From: Diphasiastrum complanatum
Lineage: Eukaryota; Streptophyta; Lycopodiopsida; Lycopodiales; Lycopodiaceae
Assembly: GCA_029204225.1 (NCBI GenBank)
Contig: CM055096.1
Location: forward strand, 65,446,370 to 65,510,369
Length of the DNA: 64,000 bases
Direction of reading: 5' to 3'
The notes beneath the pieces were generated by a model. It saw only the letters and a list, made by a program, of their open reading frames with translations. It had not been told where the DNA came from and did not search any database. The translations under genes were made by a program, and so were the position numbers. Of the stretch, positions 33,675 to 46,487 are shown piece after piece; positions within the stretch are counted from its first letter, which is position 1; each line of letters begins with the position of its first letter.

Positions 33675-35885
33675 GTAAGACATCTAAAAGTGCATGGGAT
33701 ACACTTTATACTATGCATAGAGTCAAAAATCCAACGAGAGTGGTGTATCTCAGAAATCAACTTTCTTTGTTGAAGATGCAAAAAGGGGATCAAGTGACCA
33801 ATCACTTGACGAAGATCAAGGACCTCCATGAGGAGGTTTCTAATATTGATGAGATAATTGAGGATGCTCAATCTGTTTCCGTTACTCTCAACTCATTACC
33901 TTCATCTTATCTTCCTTTTGTTTCATCTTTGAGTATCTCTCTTAGGGGACAACAACTCTCCTTTGATGAACTTGTTGGGCTACTTCTTCAAGAGGAGCAA
34001 ACAAGGCAAACTTTTGTCGGTGACACTTAACAAGATCAAGCTTTCTTCACGAAAGGCAAGGGCAAAGGCAAGTCAAAAGAAAAGGGAAAGCCTCCTTCCA
34101 AGGATGAGCAAAAGCCCGGTGGAGGTCAGAATGTCAACACTCAAAAGAAGAAAGGGAAGTGCCACTATTGCAAGAGGTATGGGCACTTCATCAAGGATTG
34201 TAAGAAGAAGCTTGCAAAAGAGGAGAGTAAAGGAATTGATACTAGTGATTCACTTGCTACTTTGGAGCAAGAGCTTGAAGCTAGTGGTGATCTCTTCAAC
34301 CAAGACTATGCTTTTGTGTCTAATATTGCTTCTACTAGTACTTCTACACCTATGAGGAATTCAGATTCTGTTTTGCAAGTTGTTTTGATTTTCAGCCCAT
34401 TGAATGGGTGATTGATAGTGGTGCTACTCATCATATGACTTCTTGCAAAGAAGCATTCACTAAATTAGTGAAAGTGCAACATGGAAGTAAGGTACAATGT
34501 GCTGGTGATACATCTTATTCTATTCATGGAATTGGAATTGTAGCCATCATTCTACCTAATGGTGAAGAAAAGTAGATTAAGAATGTGCTTTATGTTCCAG
34601 GAATCAAGAAGAATTTTCTTTTGATTTCAACTATGTTGAAGCAAGGACTAGTTGTTGGACCGAATCCATTTGGAAAGTGCATTAATTTTGGGACTTTTAT
34701 TGATAACTTTTTCCGTTTTACATGGATCTATCCTATGAAGTCTAAATCGGAAGTTTTCAACATTTCAAAGATTTTCTAGCAATGGTGGAAATTTAGTTTG
34801 GGCATTCTTTGAAGACCCTACACACCGATCGAGGAGGGGAATACATTAAGAATATGTTCGGTGCATTTCTTCGAGAAAAGGAGATTCTACTTCAAATGAC
34901 AACTCCCTATATGCCTCAACAAATGGTGTTGTCGAGTGAAAGAATCACACACTTATGGAGATGGCCCGTTGCATGCTCAAAGCAAAGGGGCTGCCCCACA
35001 AGTTTTGGGCTGAAGCAGTTATAACAACAGCATACATAAGCAATCGTTGTCCTACTAAAGCATTGAAAGTATTAACTCCTTATGAAGTTTGGTATGGAAA
35101 GAAGACTACAATCTTGCACTTCCGCATTTTTGGTTGTACGGCTTATGCTTTTGCTTCGGATAAACTTCATACAAAGCTCAAGGATAAAGGAGTTAAATGC
35201 ATTTTTGTTGGCTATAGTAGTGAAAGCAAAGGCTATAGGCTGTTCAATTTGAGCACTAACAAGACTATTGTTAGTCGTGATGTGCATTTTGATGAAAAGA
35301 ATTCATTATGAATCAACCAGTTTTGACTTGCTCAACACCTCATCAAGTTTAGTGCCTAATGTTCATCAAGAACCATCCGTTGTTGTTCAAAATCAGCCTG
35401 CAGGAACTGTTGGACAACAAGGACCAGTTTTGGAAGATCTTGGACAACCAAGTGCAGTGTCGTAGGATCTTGGACAACAAATTGTAAGAAGAGACATGGT
35501 TGTTGGACAGCCCAAAACAGTCTCACGGTGGTTGTTGTTGACTTTGTGGAAAAGCAAAGTAAGACATGTGCCTCTACAAAATCAGTGGACTATGCTAATT
35601 TTTTAGATTTTGCTCTTACATCTCATGGAGATATTGCGGAAGAACCTAATTTTTATGAGCAGGCCAAGGGAGTAAAATGTTGGGACGATGCGATGCAAGA
35701 TGAGTATAAGGTAGATGGTACCATTGAAAGCTACAAGGCAAGGCTTGTTGCCAAAGGCTATGCTCAGCAAAAGAGAATTGATTATGAGGAGACTTTTTCT
35801 CCTATTGCTCAGATGACTACCATGAGGGTAGTAACCTCTTTGGCTACCCATTTTGGTTGATGTTTGCGTCAACTTGACATAAAGA
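33675..35885 (+). pseudogene. Copia element I: gag to RT start, with deletions
   Basis: Gag second half (SAWDTLYTMHRVKNPTR, LNSLPSSYLPF, LLLQEEQTRQTF; stop at 34028), zinc knuckle CHYCKRYGHFIKDC (about 34160-34200), and protease box WVIDSGATHHMTSC (about 34408-34449) with LYVPGIKKNFL. It then jumps to the integrase core (FIDNFFRFTWIYPMKSK, 34698), so the zinc-binding half of integrase is deleted and the core's usual FIDD reads FIDN. TDRGGEYIKN (about 34815) and KGLPHKFWAEAV follow across frameshifts, with FRIFGCTAYAF and YRLFNLSTNKTI. RT begins [14 protein letters not shown] and stops at LRQLDIK (35885), where copia H sequence joins. Confidence 0.92.
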
Positions 35886-36168
35886 TAGATCTTTTCATAA
35901 CAAGAGCAACTATAGAATGTGCTTGTGCATCCCTTCTATCCCACTTATTTTGTTCTTCCAAAGATGGAGAAGCTGATGTTGATGATGATGATCCATGAAG
36001 TGTAGGAGGTGCCAAAGACGAAGGCCTTTCCTCATCACCATTGACCAAATCCCACAGCCCGTTCACTACAAGAAGATTCTTCATCATGTAACTCCACAAG
36101 GAGTAGTTTGTGCCATCCAACTGATCTTCATTAAACAAAGAACTGATAGCTTCTAATTCTTTAGCCAT
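35886..36168 (-). pseudogene. Copia H gag start
   Basis: Minus strand. The likely start is ATG 36168 (MAKELEAISSLFNEDQLDGT); an in-frame ATG lies at 36222. The copia Gag pattern is clear: GTNYSLWSYMMKNLLVVNGLWDLV, a Ser-rich insert (SSSSTSASPSLEEQ), then KWDRRDAQAHSIVALVM. It ends at the junction with copia I at 35885. The primer site for this element is at 47118-47107, because gypsy-1 has inserted in the leader between them. Confidence 0.8.
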
Positions 36169-36766
36169 TACCTCCAATAGAATTTCAGCTTGTAGTAGAT
36201 AGGAAAGAGAGCCTTTCCACAACCAAATCTACTCAAAAAAAATTCAGCAAACAAAGAGCTAAAAGTAGGAGCAAAGATGTCTTTCAATCTACAACCAAAG
36301 AGCCCAAAAGATAATGGCAAGATGGCTGTCTTTCTGCACAAAAAAAACCAACTTCTTGAAAATCAGGTTAGCTTCGATTGAAGCCTACACCAAAACCCAA
36401 TTAGGAAGCCAAATTGTATGATCAACACACACTCTAGTAGGGCTGTTGAAAATGCCCTACCGCTTGCTGAGAATCTGCAAATTTTCAACCACAAGTTGAC
36501 CTAACCCTGAATAGGGTTTGCTGAATTTTGGGCACCCTCCTACACAAATACAAAATTGAAAACAAAAACAACAAGATAATGAGACACCACAACCAAAAAT
36601 CAATAGCAGATTTTTGGGCACCCTCCTCCAAACAAAACTTGCTGAAACTGGTTGCATAAAAATTAGATTTGAGATTCTGATTTTTGGGTGCCACAAATTA
36701 CTCCTCCAAGATCTCTGTTGGGCGCCTTCCTTCAACCTGAAAAGAGAGACAAAAGCTTATCCAAAC
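36169..36766 (-). other. Copia H leader (gag side)
   Basis: Untranslated leader of copia H on the minus strand, split from its LTR side by gypsy-1. It holds repeats of the element GGGCACCCTCCT near 36530 and 36615. The last five bases, CAAAC (36762-36766), are the left target duplication of gypsy-1. Confidence 0.7.
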
Positions 36767-37587
36767 TGTTGGGCGTATTCCCAACAAAGTGTAAATAAAT
36801 AAAATCGTCCAATAAAATGTGTTGCGAGGGCATGGCATCCTACGCGCATAAGCCCGTGCCCCAATGAACACACAAGCCTAAGTGTAAATAAAATAAAATT
36901 GACTTGGGCCTTGGAATTATAAATAAAACTAGAGGCCCAAAGTCATTCTTAAACTTAGAGATCACTTTTTAGAGTTGGGTCCAAATGGGGACACATGAAT
37001 CTTGTGAAGTTTAATGTACTTTTTATGGACCCTTGGATCAAGTTGGGTCCAAGATGAATGGATAGGATCAATGTGACTAGTAGCCAATAGGATTGAGGGG
37101 CAAGGGCCTTCACCATTTTATAAAAAGGCACCATTTGTACACTATTTTCATGCTTGATAGAGAGGAGGAGACTCTATCATTTTGAGAGCTCAAGCATCCT
37201 CATTTGCTAATCACTCTTGCTTATGCTATTGTTGGGTTTGCTTGTTATTTCCATTTCTTCCATGCTTTTTGTTTGTGATTAGTTAAGGTTTCTCCATAAG
37301 CAATGACATTGAGCATTTGAGCTAACCTCCATCTCATCTCTCTCTTTTTCTCTCTTCTCTTCTCTCTTCCTCTTCTTTTCTACCCCTTTCCTTCACCCAA
37401 AACCATGAAGAATGTTAGTGTAGAGGAGTAGACTTAAGGGAGAGTAGTGTTAATGGTGAATAGAGTTAAGGGAGAAAGTAGGAAACTAACTAAAAATAAC
37501 ATCTATGCATAGTTAGGTACCTATCCAGTGATCTAACCCTTGTTGACAAGTGGGAGGGCTATACTACGCAAGATCTTCAATCCTACA
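36767..37587 (+). repeat. Gypsy-1 5' LTR-1 (block Q)
   Basis: 821 bases, TGTTGGGCG to CCTACA. It starts with a near palindrome (TTGGGCGTATTCCCAA). The promoter region has AGCCAATAGG near 37082 and TTTTATAAAAAGG near 37117. A CT-rich tract lies at about 37340-37390. The standard length agrees with 57295-58115. Confidence 0.92.
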
Positions 37588-37588
37588 G

Positions 37589-37607
37589 TGGCGCCGTTGC
37601 CGGGGAT
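37589..37607 (+). other. Gypsy-1 primer-binding site (tRNA-Asp)
   Basis: TGGCGCCGTTGCCGGGGAT, one base after the LTR, complementary to the 3' end of plant tRNA-Asp. The same primer is used by Athila-type elements. Confidence 0.92.
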
Positions 37608-38135
37608 AGGTTTCCACTAACTAGTTTAGCTACATTTTAGCTATTTTCTTGCTAGTTAGAGTCATTTTAGGTAGATTTTTGGGTGTTTAGAGTTATTTTT
37701 CTATATTTTTTGTGTTTGGACTCTTCACAGCTAGCGGAGGAGGTTTGAGAGGATAGAGGAGGCCCTGAACAACCTCTAAGGGATTGAAACCCAAACCAAC
37801 CAGCCAAAAAATCCAAAAAATACACCAATCTGCATTTCGCACAAGGGAACCCTCGTTGACCAAATCAGTGGAAAGATCTACATCAGATCCAGCTACTGTC
37901 AAAATCTTAGGGTAATTAGTTTGGTAAAAAGTTATTAAGAAAAAACCACCGCAAAAGGCCTAAAATTCACTTTCGGCCGATCAGATCGATTAGATCCTTG
38001 AGATCCAGACTGCATCCTACTGTATAAGCAAGATCCAATCACTTTGGAGCCCACCATCGGATGAATCTAATATCGAGACGATCAATAGCATGAAAGATAG
38101 CAAATCAAGCACCACACCTTCCCAGATTAGCAGTT

Positions 38136-39840
38136 GTGCAACAAGAGGCAAAACCGAAACCAACACCAATGGATCCAATGGGCCAACCCATACCTGTCGC
38201 TCCCTTGCAAGCAGTCCAGAGAGCACCACGGATGAAAATACCAAAATATGACAGATCTTCAGATCCCATCTCATTCCTCCAGATCAACGAGCAAGCTTGT
38301 GAAATCTACGGTGAACAAACACCTGCGGAAAAGCTGATGTTGTTCTCTATGTCCCTATTGGTAGTGGCTTAGAATTGGTTTTTCAACCTGTTAGAGGAAA
38401 AAAAATCTATCCGAGAAGCGGTTAATATGGCTCTCATTACGTGCTTTAAACCAAAAAAGTTTCTGGAAGACCAGTTTCTCCTGTTGAGCAAAGTCAAGAT
38501 GGGAAAATGAGAAAGGGTCAGGGACTATATTGAATGGGTCAAACACCTACGATCCAAGTGCAGTGCAGCCCTAACTCCCGATCGTGCAGTGATCATGTGG
38601 TTCCTAGCCGGACTACCACGAAACATCAGAAGAGAACTGAAACGACAAGGGCAGTATGCTACTCTGTAAGAAGCTATGGAATATGCCATCAAGAAAGAGG
38701 ATGAGGGATCTGATGACATATATCCATCCACCCACACTTCTACTCTCTCGTTAGCATCATCATCATCAAACGCATCTGATCTATCCACAGAAATGCTGTT
38801 GGAGCAAATGACAAAATTACACAAACAACAGATGAAGCAACTTACGATGTAGTTTGACCAGAAACTGAAAGCCTTACAAGGAGCTGGAGCAGTAACGCCA
38901 CATCAACCGAAACCAAACCAGCTATAGTGTCCTAGACGGGAGAATCTATGGTGTTCAATGTGCAAGTAGAACCATACAACGAACGAGTGTCTAGTCCTAA
39001 AGCAAAATCTGAGATTGACACATAGATTCTGTCATCTATGCAATGCAACATCGCACGATATGGCATTTTGCCCGTTTAATCCCCGGATTGTTCAGCAGAA
39101 GAGAATTCCTTATCAGACTTCTTATTCTTACCATCAAGAGGCACCCAAAGCGGCACCAAGGTACGGTGCACCGAATCAACAACAGCGTATGGCCTTACCT
39201 GCACCACCAGGGCCAGCCAATCAACAAGTGGCCCATATAAACCTGACAGTAGCGGAACCAGAGATGCAAATGCAACCTCAACCTGAGCAGCATCAATGGT
39301 ATGAACCAGATGAACCATTTATTGATCCTGTCATAAATGAATATGTTGCGGCCTATGCAGCTTAAACTCACCCGGAAGAAATTAGGGCTGCTACGGATGC
39401 GGCGAAGGACACCGAATTGCGGAATGTCCCTACAAGGGACAATAGACATCCTTCTGTCAAGAATGCGGTTATGGACATTGTTACAAGAATTGTCCATTTA
39501 AACCTAGAACCAGTGCACCTCTTAACTTCATTGCAATATAGCAACCAGCAATTCCAGTATGGATGCCATCATAAGGACACCAATTCCACGCTCCTGTGTT
39601 AGCTGTTAGGCGAGCACAGAAGAGAAAGGAAGTGGCTCTCTCACCACCACCCTCGGTCACTGATAACCAACCCTCAACTTCAGCGCCATATCCAAATGTG
39701 AGGGAAGAAAGAAGACAGTACCAAAAAATAAGACACTGGATACAGAAAGCACAAGTAGAGGAAAAAGAGCCAAAAAAGGACCATCCCATGGAACCTCCAG
39801 TTGACGTCGAATGAGAACTACAAGCGGACTCACCACTACG
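38136..39840 (+). pseudogene. Gypsy-1 gag (block Q)
   Basis: Retrotransposon Gag. The first open part begins with QQEAKPKPTPMDP and has KIPKYDRSSDPISFL, EIYGEQTPAEKLMLFSM (38136-38372). After a stop: FKPKKFLEDQFLLLSKVKMGK, VIMWFLAGLPRNIRREL and KKEDEGSD. Zinc clusters follow: CSMCK...NECL (about 38957), CHLCNATSHDMAFC (about 39030-39072) and FCQECGYGHCYKNCPF (about 39455-39500). It then runs into a Pro/Gln-rich stretch and a basic region. At least five stops or frameshifts. The leader is 37608-38135. Confidence 0.85.
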
Positions 39841-39859
39841 CACTGATTAGAATGATCGG

Positions 39860-40474
39860 TTGCACCAACATGAACCACCATTTCACATGGTGGAGCTTGA
39901 GGAACCATGCACTAAAAAGCTCACACTTTTACTATCAGGTCGTGTTAGTTTGCCACTCGGAGAACTATTGCGGATTGCACCACAAGCGAAAAGCCTTCTA
40001 GCTGAATGGGCCAAAGCGGATGAGGAGCCAGTAGCGCCTGAGCTCATATATTGTATGGGCTATGAAGAAACAAGTAATGTCCTCCACATCAGAGCAGCAT
40101 GGGAAAGTGAGGAACACAACCTCACTTTGCCAATCAAACAGAAGAGATACAAGGACGAGGCAGTAGTGGTAGATGGAGGATCGAGTGTCAATTTGATCTC
40201 CACCACTTTGTATGAAAAATGGGATTTGCAAGGTTTGAAGCCAGCAAGATTCACCATCAAGCTAGCAGATCAATATTGTGTGAAACCAAAAGGTGTAGTT
40301 GTCGATATCCCTATAAAGATAGCAAGCATGCAGTTTGTGATTACTTTTGTAGTCATGGATATACCTGAATCTCCATCTGCATACCGTGTTTTACTGGGAA
40401 GACCATGGTTGAGGACTGCGCAAGTAGTACACAACTGGGGTACGGGAAAACTCACCTTTGAGAACATAGAATAG
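39860..40474 (+). CDS. Gypsy-1 protease region (block Q)
   Basis: Open for 204 codons, the longest clean gag-pol frame in this copy. It contains the retropepsin Asp box VVDGGSSVNLIS (about 40166-40201), the flap-side region IKLADQYCVKPKGVVVDIPI, and the distal hydrophobic box YRVLLGRPWLR with the following WGTGKLTF. The usual start is not a methionine because this domain is made as part of a polyprotein. It is followed by a stop (40472-40474) and a degenerate linker (40475-41242), in which a Lys-rich stretch lies before RT. Confidence 0.8.
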   Translation: MHQHEPPFHMVELEEPCTKKLTLLLSGRVSLPLGELLRIAPQAKSLLAEWAKADEEPVAPELIYCMGYEETSNVLHIRAAWESEEHNLTLPIKQKRYKDEAVVVDGGSSVNLISTTLYEKWDLQGLKPARFTIKLADQYCVKPKGVVVDIPIKIASMQFVITFVVMDIPESPSAYRVLLGRPWLRTAQVVHNWGTGKLTFENIE

Positions 40475-41242
40475 GTTGTTAAGGTTGATCCAACCACATG
40501 GGCGATGAAACTTATTGCACTCAAGACTGATGACGGATCATCTACGATAGATCACACGATTGATCACCCAAGGCCAGCCAAGGGAGGTCACTATGATACA
40601 GAGACGGATGTCGTAAGATGGACGGATGCATTAGCAACTATTGACTATCAGAAATGTCAATATGAATCAAATCCGAAACCCATTACATCTTCACCCAAAT
40701 GTTACACTATGGACACACCAATCACATTTGGGGTGAATATGACAAACGTAGCATGGCTATAGGATCGATCCACCCAAGGCACTTGCGAATAAGAAGAATT
40801 AGTTGAAGCAACGCTACAACCAGGTGATCCGATGGAGTGATCTACTCAAAGAGGCAATAGCTACAGTGGATATTGATATTCGCAACCGTGAGGTGAATGT
40901 CACGCAATCCCGATGAGAGACAACAAGGATGAACCCACCAAAATGACAAAAAAAGGTCAAGGCAAAAAGAAGGTGTTGGATTTCTTGAAGTCAATCAAGA
41001 TAGACTCATATACAACATCATCTTCTACACAGGTGAGAAAAAATCAGAAAATGACCAGTCGGGCTAAGATTAATATGCTGAAGGAGGAATCTTAACGAGC
41101 GCCAGTTCACGAGATGCCTGAGACTTTCAAGATTTATACCTTGGACGACGTGATAATCATGATGTCACAAGCCCAGGGAGAACCTAATCAAAGTTAGGCA
41201 CTAGCGGAACCAGTCTTCGATGGACCTGCACGAACATAGCTG

Positions 41243-42739
41243 ATGAATCTTGCCGAGCCAGGTGAAGAAGAAAAGATAGTGCATGTAAGAGAGCAGTTAA
41301 CACCCACACAGTTCAAGAGACTACGATTATTGTTGGTGGAATATAAAGACTATTTTGCCTGGAGTTATAGTGACCTGAAGGGCATTCCATCAACAGTAGT
41401 CCAATACACCATACCCTTGGTGGATGGAGCAATCCCCGAGGTAAGTCGTTATTACCGCTGCAACTCAAATTATACTAAGCTGATCAAGCAGGAGTTGCAG
41501 AAGCTGATGGATGCAGATTTCATCTATCAAATCAAACACACGGAATGGATATCACCGATAGTTATAGTACCCAAGAAGAATGAAAAAATACGGATTTGTG
41601 TGAATCTGAAGGCGCTAAATGCAGTCACCAAAAAAAATCATTTTCTTTTACCATTTATGTAAAGTGTCCTTGATAGAGTAGCTGGCGCCGAAGCATATAG
41701 TTTTCTAGATGGTTTCAGTGGCTACAACTAGGTGAAGTTAGCCCCCCGGGACCAGCACAAGACAACATTTTCCACAAAATGGGAAACCTATGCATATAAA
41801 GTGATGCCATTAAGACTTTGCAATGCCCCAAGCACCTTCCAGCGAGTCATGTAGGCAGCATTCAAAGATTATTTGCAAAAACTGCTGGAAATTTTCTTGG
41901 ACAATCTCTTATCCAATTTGGAGAAAGTGTTACAGAAATGCCGCGACTACCAGATCTCCCTGAATCCAGAAAAATGTCAATTTTGGGTGACACATGGCCT
42001 GATTCTCGGCCATATAGTGTCAAGACACGGGATCGCCATAGATCTATCAAAGATCAGGATCATTGTTGATCTACCACCACCGGGAACTATCCGCGAAGTC
42101 TACATCTTCATGGGTCATGCTAACTATTATAGGATCTTCATTCTTGATTTTGGGGAGTTAGCCCGACCAATTTACAAACTCACAACAGATCCACACTGGA
42201 ACGAGGAAGCCCTAAAGGCCTTCCAGAAGCTTAAGGATGTATTGGTTTTAGCACCAATGTTAAGCCCACCCAATTGGTCTATTGAGTTTCACGTGCATAC
42301 GGATGCATCAAAGTATGTAGTTGGAGTAGTCTTAACCCAGCCAGGTGAACACAAATAGAATTTTCCAACCCGATTTGCAAGACGACAGTTTAGTGATACT
42401 GAAATGAATTATTCGACCACAGAGTGGGAAGCACTGACAATGATCTATGCGGCTAAGAAATTTTGTCACCACCTGATGGCCACACATTTTGCTTTTTATA
42501 CGGACCATCAACCCTTGGTCTATCTCATTAATAAAACTTGCAACACCGGAAGCATCACCAGATGGCTACTTCTGTTGTTGAAATTTGATTTTCGGATAGT
42601 AGTTCGCAAGGAAAAACAACACTACATGGCAGATCATGTGTCAGGAATCAAGGGGAAGGAGATTGCAACCCAACCCGACGATGAGCTGGCAGATGTTGTC
42701 TTATTTTATGTGGTAGTGGAAATTAATCTTGAAGGCTAG
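41243..42739 (+). pseudogene. Gypsy-1 RT and RNase H (block Q)
   Basis: RT: GEEEKIVHVREQLTP, VVQYTIPLVDGAIP, WISPIVIVPKKN, ICVNLKALNAVTKK (41243-41662), a stop, FLDGFSGYN, APSTFQRVM. The active site is EIFLDNL (about 41891-41911), with Asn in place of the second Asp, followed by a short deletion relative to block P. Connection: DYQISLNPEKCQFWVTHGLILGH, FMGHANYYRIFI. RNase H (42404-42720): HVHTDASKYVVGVVL, NYSTTEWEALTMIYAAKKF, YTDHQPLVYLI. Stops near 41660, 41732, 41850 and 42358. Confidence 0.92.
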
Positions 42740-43884
42740 ACCTTATCATCCAGTTGTATCAAAGAGGACCAGATGGAATTCTTCGGCTGTGTATTCTTCC
42801 TCATGAGGCCACCCAGATCATTTCGCTTTCACATGAAGGCATGGGTGGAGGCCATTTTGCATCGGACATTACAATTCGCAAGATCCTGCAATCAAGATGT
42901 TGGTGTCTAACGATTCATAAGGATACAGAGGAATAACTTGAAAAAGTGCGATGTGTGCCAACGGGCAAGGAGACCAACGAGATTAAATTATGACCTACTG
43001 CACCCGGCCTTAGCCCAAGGACCATTCAAAAAGTGGGGATTGGATTACACTGGTCCAATTCACCCTACAGCAAGGAGTTCCCAGGCTTGATACATAATCG
43101 TAGCCACAGACTACCTCACCAAGCGGGTAGAAGCCAAGGCAGTAAGAGTAGCTGATTCTAGGACCACTACCAAGTTTCTTTATGAAATATCATTGTGCGC
43201 TTTGGATGCCCGGTGGAGCTAGTCAGCGATCGCGGAAGCAATTTCATCAATGAGACCATCAAGGTCCTATTGGAGGAATTCTTCGTGATCCACAGAACCA
43301 GTACACCTTATTATCCTCGTGGTAATGGGCAAGCAGAATCATCCAATAAGATCCTGTGTAGTGTGCTCACAAAAATTGTTGAAGCTAGCAGATCAGATTG
43401 GGAACATAAGTTGCATGCTACTCTGTGGGCATTCAGGACAACATATAAAGAAAGCACTGATCAAACACCCTTCCAATTGGTATATGGTCAGGATGCTGTC
43501 ATTCCAATAGAGTTTCTAGTTCCTTCATTAAGAATTGCTACCACGCAACGTCTTAATGAGTCCAAATCTCTACAACTACGCCACAAAGCTCTGCATAAAC
43601 TATGTGAAACACGCTTACTAGCTTTGCATGCACTGGCAGCTGAAAAGGAAAGATGCAAGGCATGGCATGATCGCAGGTTACAAAAGAAGGATCTTCGCTT
43701 CGGAGATCTGGTCCTGATGTATAAAACCAAGGCGATCAAGGGAAAGTTAAAATTCACAGGTGAAGGTCCTTATCGGATCAAGAAAATTCTTAATCATGGA
43801 GCCATAAATTTGAAAAAGCTCGATGGGACACCATTCGATACACCCATCAACGGTAGCCAGTTGCACAAGTATTGGCCACCATAG
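42740..43884 (+). pseudogene. Gypsy-1 integrase (block Q)
   Basis: Zinc-binding half degenerate at 42754-42960 (GGGHFASDITIRKILQS, then a frameshift, KKCDVCQRARR). Core: WGLDYTGPIHP, a stop near 43090, VATDYLTKRVEAK, a frameshift near 43190. From 43195 an open 229-codon frame has SDRGSNFINE, YYPRGNGQAESSNKI (Glu kept), FQLVYGQDAVIP and the C-terminal GEGPYRIKKI and LHKYWPP. It stops at 43882-43884. No chromodomain. Confidence 0.92.
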
Positions 43885-45109
43885 TGAGATAGATCCTTGA
43901 GGGCACGTTACAAAAAGCTAATCTGCTAAACCATCACCACTAGATCTAGGCAGATCAAGCCAAATCAAGCTAGATCTATCAAGATTCAGCCAGATCTGGC
44001 AAGATCGGAAAAATCTAGCAGAATCCAAGAAGGATCCAGATCCAGACGGGATAAAAAAGGAAGCCAATGGTCAAATTATGCCAATAATTCCTCTAAATTT
44101 GTAGATCAGAGACCTCGATCTCGATAACTATGGCAAATTAAAGGGCAAAATTTACCAAAGACTGACGGATCTGTTACCAACTATCCATCAAAGCTTCCAA
44201 AGAACTACCTTAGTAACTATATTCCTTTCTTATATGTCAAGTTTTTTTTATAAAGATATTGTCATCCTTCTTATTTATGGATGAAGCTGATTACCAGTTT
44301 ACAAAAGTTAAAAATTAGAAAATCTCAAGATCTCGTCAAAAAACACTCTAAAAAAACACTTTTTTCATGATTTTTGGAGATCCCCTAGAAGATGGCTCTT
44401 GAAACTTGGACAGTCACCAGATCTGACCCAGATGCATCCATGAAAATCTCTACAAGAGTTCCTGATGCAGGAATCATCATTTTCTAGTATGTGCGAGGGT
44501 TCCCAGAAGTTGAATTTTCAGAACCCTCGCAGAGCATCAAGATCATCTTACCAACTATCGCAAGGTGCCTAAAGGGAATCAGAGCAGTGAAATTAGCCTG
44601 CCTACATAGTATGATCTTGAAAATCCAATCACAGGAGCAAGTTGTGCGAGAGATCACTTGCTACAAGAGTTGAACTCTCGCAGACAGTCTGAACCCTTGT
44701 AGAACCTTCGTATAGTAGTGAAATCACCTTCTGAACTCTCGTAGACCTCCCCGAGGTCTTAGAATTTTGTGAGGAAGGTGCCTACCAAAATTTGGGTGGA
44801 ACTGAGCAAGGGAAAGTGGATTTCACCTAATATGCACTCTAAATTCCGCTATATGAGGGCTGAATTTGAGTCATTTGTCACCTTTGCTAGTGAAGCTCTG
44901 CCAATATTTACACTAAAATTACCAAGTTCTCCGTTTGTGACCAAACTTCCTACCAACTATCATCTGCTCATACTGAACATCGATCTACGCTCTAGACTAC
45001 ACTTCTTGTCATCCAACACTCGTTATTTATAGTTTTCTGTCGTTTTCACACCTTTTTATCCTTTTCACGATTTTTCCTACTTTTTCGTCCTTTAATCATC
45101 ACTGCTAAC
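43885..45109 (+). promoter_or_regulatory. Spacer between integrase and X1, with hairpin
   Basis: Non-coding, conserved in copies A (2043-2617), Q and R (52983-54168). The first third is rich in AGATCnAG. The second half has a perfect 11-bp stem, TGCGAGGGTTC (44492-44502) and GAACCCTCGCA (44521-44531), with an 18-base loop, and several more copies of GAACyCTCGnAGA between 44650 and 44760. Such repeated, structured sequence ahead of X1 could drive a subgenomic message or guide splicing; that is inference. Confidence 0.6.
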
Positions 45110-46487
45110 ATGGCCTTCTCACCCTCTGAAGAATCTGGCACCAAAGAGGTGATCCAATGTGAGATCTCTGAGGCCACACATATTTGGCCCTTACCCTCTA
45201 ACGCTCTAATTTAACCATGGCTACAGACAGCCGGCCCACTTCTAGAGGCAATTACTTGGCGCTTTTTCATTCTAAGATTAACATGGGCCTCACCCTTCAT
45301 GCTTATGCCACCTGGGATGAGCAAAAGACATGTTTTCACTTCCTGTACCAAGGTACCACGTACAAGGTCAGGATTAACGCAGACTCAATGGTGACCATTG
45401 GCATTATGTCTGTCAGCCCATCTCCCATCGCCACGCCAAAACTCTGATCAAACTTTTCGTCATCCAAACTGCACCAAAAATACCAATCCAGACTAACAAT
45501 GGTTACCTGATAGATGTTATCATGGAACCCGTCATTCAGACGGCCACGCATTTGTTGAATAACTTTCTGGTTATTTCAACATTTCGCAAGGACATAATCC
45601 AGTCTAAGTTGCTGAATCAGATAGTGGAATTCTTTCTAGAATTCCCTGGCCCCTCAGTTGTGCCATACGACTGGCATAGCTTCCTTATTCATGAACTAAC
45701 CAGCTCCATCAAACCCAACAACCGTGAGTGTATCGCAGAGGGCCCCCTATTGTGTAACTTTGTCTGCGCACTTCTCGAGACGAAAGTGCACAGTTTCCAA
45801 CACTCATCCATTTTGTCTACCCTCGTGCCACACACTAACCTTTATCCGCCATCTCAAGCATCCACCTCATCCCAGCTTACAGTTACTAACACAACGGCCA
45901 GCAAACGAATGTGTGGCGTTGCCTCTACATCTTCATCTCCACCTGCTACCCGACGATGCGCCTCCACTAACGCACTAACCACTCCATCAACCACCGCCAC
46001 TTCTTCTTCCGTGCAAACATCCCCTTCCGTCTCTATTGTCACTACCATTCCCGCTTACTCTGTTGATACCACTCCTATCTTTGTTCCATTATCCACTACT
46101 CCATCCATCAGCATCGCATCCTCCATCACTCCTGCCTCCACTGTTGCTTCCATTCCATTCAATCCTTCTGATTCTCAATTGTCTCCTGACACTCTGGCCT
46201 GGATGCAAGTCATCAATTTTTCACCCCCATGCCAGACCCTTTCTGCTCCATCTTTGTCTTCTTCCATACTCCACACCACCCTTTAGTTCCCCTCTATTCC
46301 TCCCATTCTCTCGTTGGGACAAGTCGTCCTCACCCCCGTTTCCACAGTTTCTTCTCAAACCCCACCTACTTTGTCAACAAAGGTTGCCGAGGGCAACCAA
46401 TTGTTGTCTGATGACACATTTGTCCAAACAGTTTTCGTATCATCGCCAGATCGGGCCGATCCCACCGCCCCAGATGGCATCAGGTCT
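45110..46487 (+). pseudogene. X1 protein gene of block Q, truncated
   Basis: Starts ATG 45110 (MAFSPSEESGTKEVIQ). N-terminal domain: HSKINMGLTLHAYATWDEQ, HFLYQGTTYKVRINADS, TIGIMSVSPSP. A stop (TAA, near 45212) and a frameshift near 45447 are followed by the long frame 45522-46286 with MEPVIQTATHLLNNFLVIS, WHSFLIHELTSSIKPNN and LLCNFVCALLETKV, then the Ser/Thr/Pro-rich linker (about 45840-46286). A further stop occurs at 46284. At about 46487 the gene is joined to the middle of LTR-1, so the coiled coil and C-terminal domain are gone. The R copy (54169) has the full length. Where R has a stop at codon 21 this copy is open, and the reverse holds for the TAA here, which supports an open ancestor. 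Confidence 0.72.
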
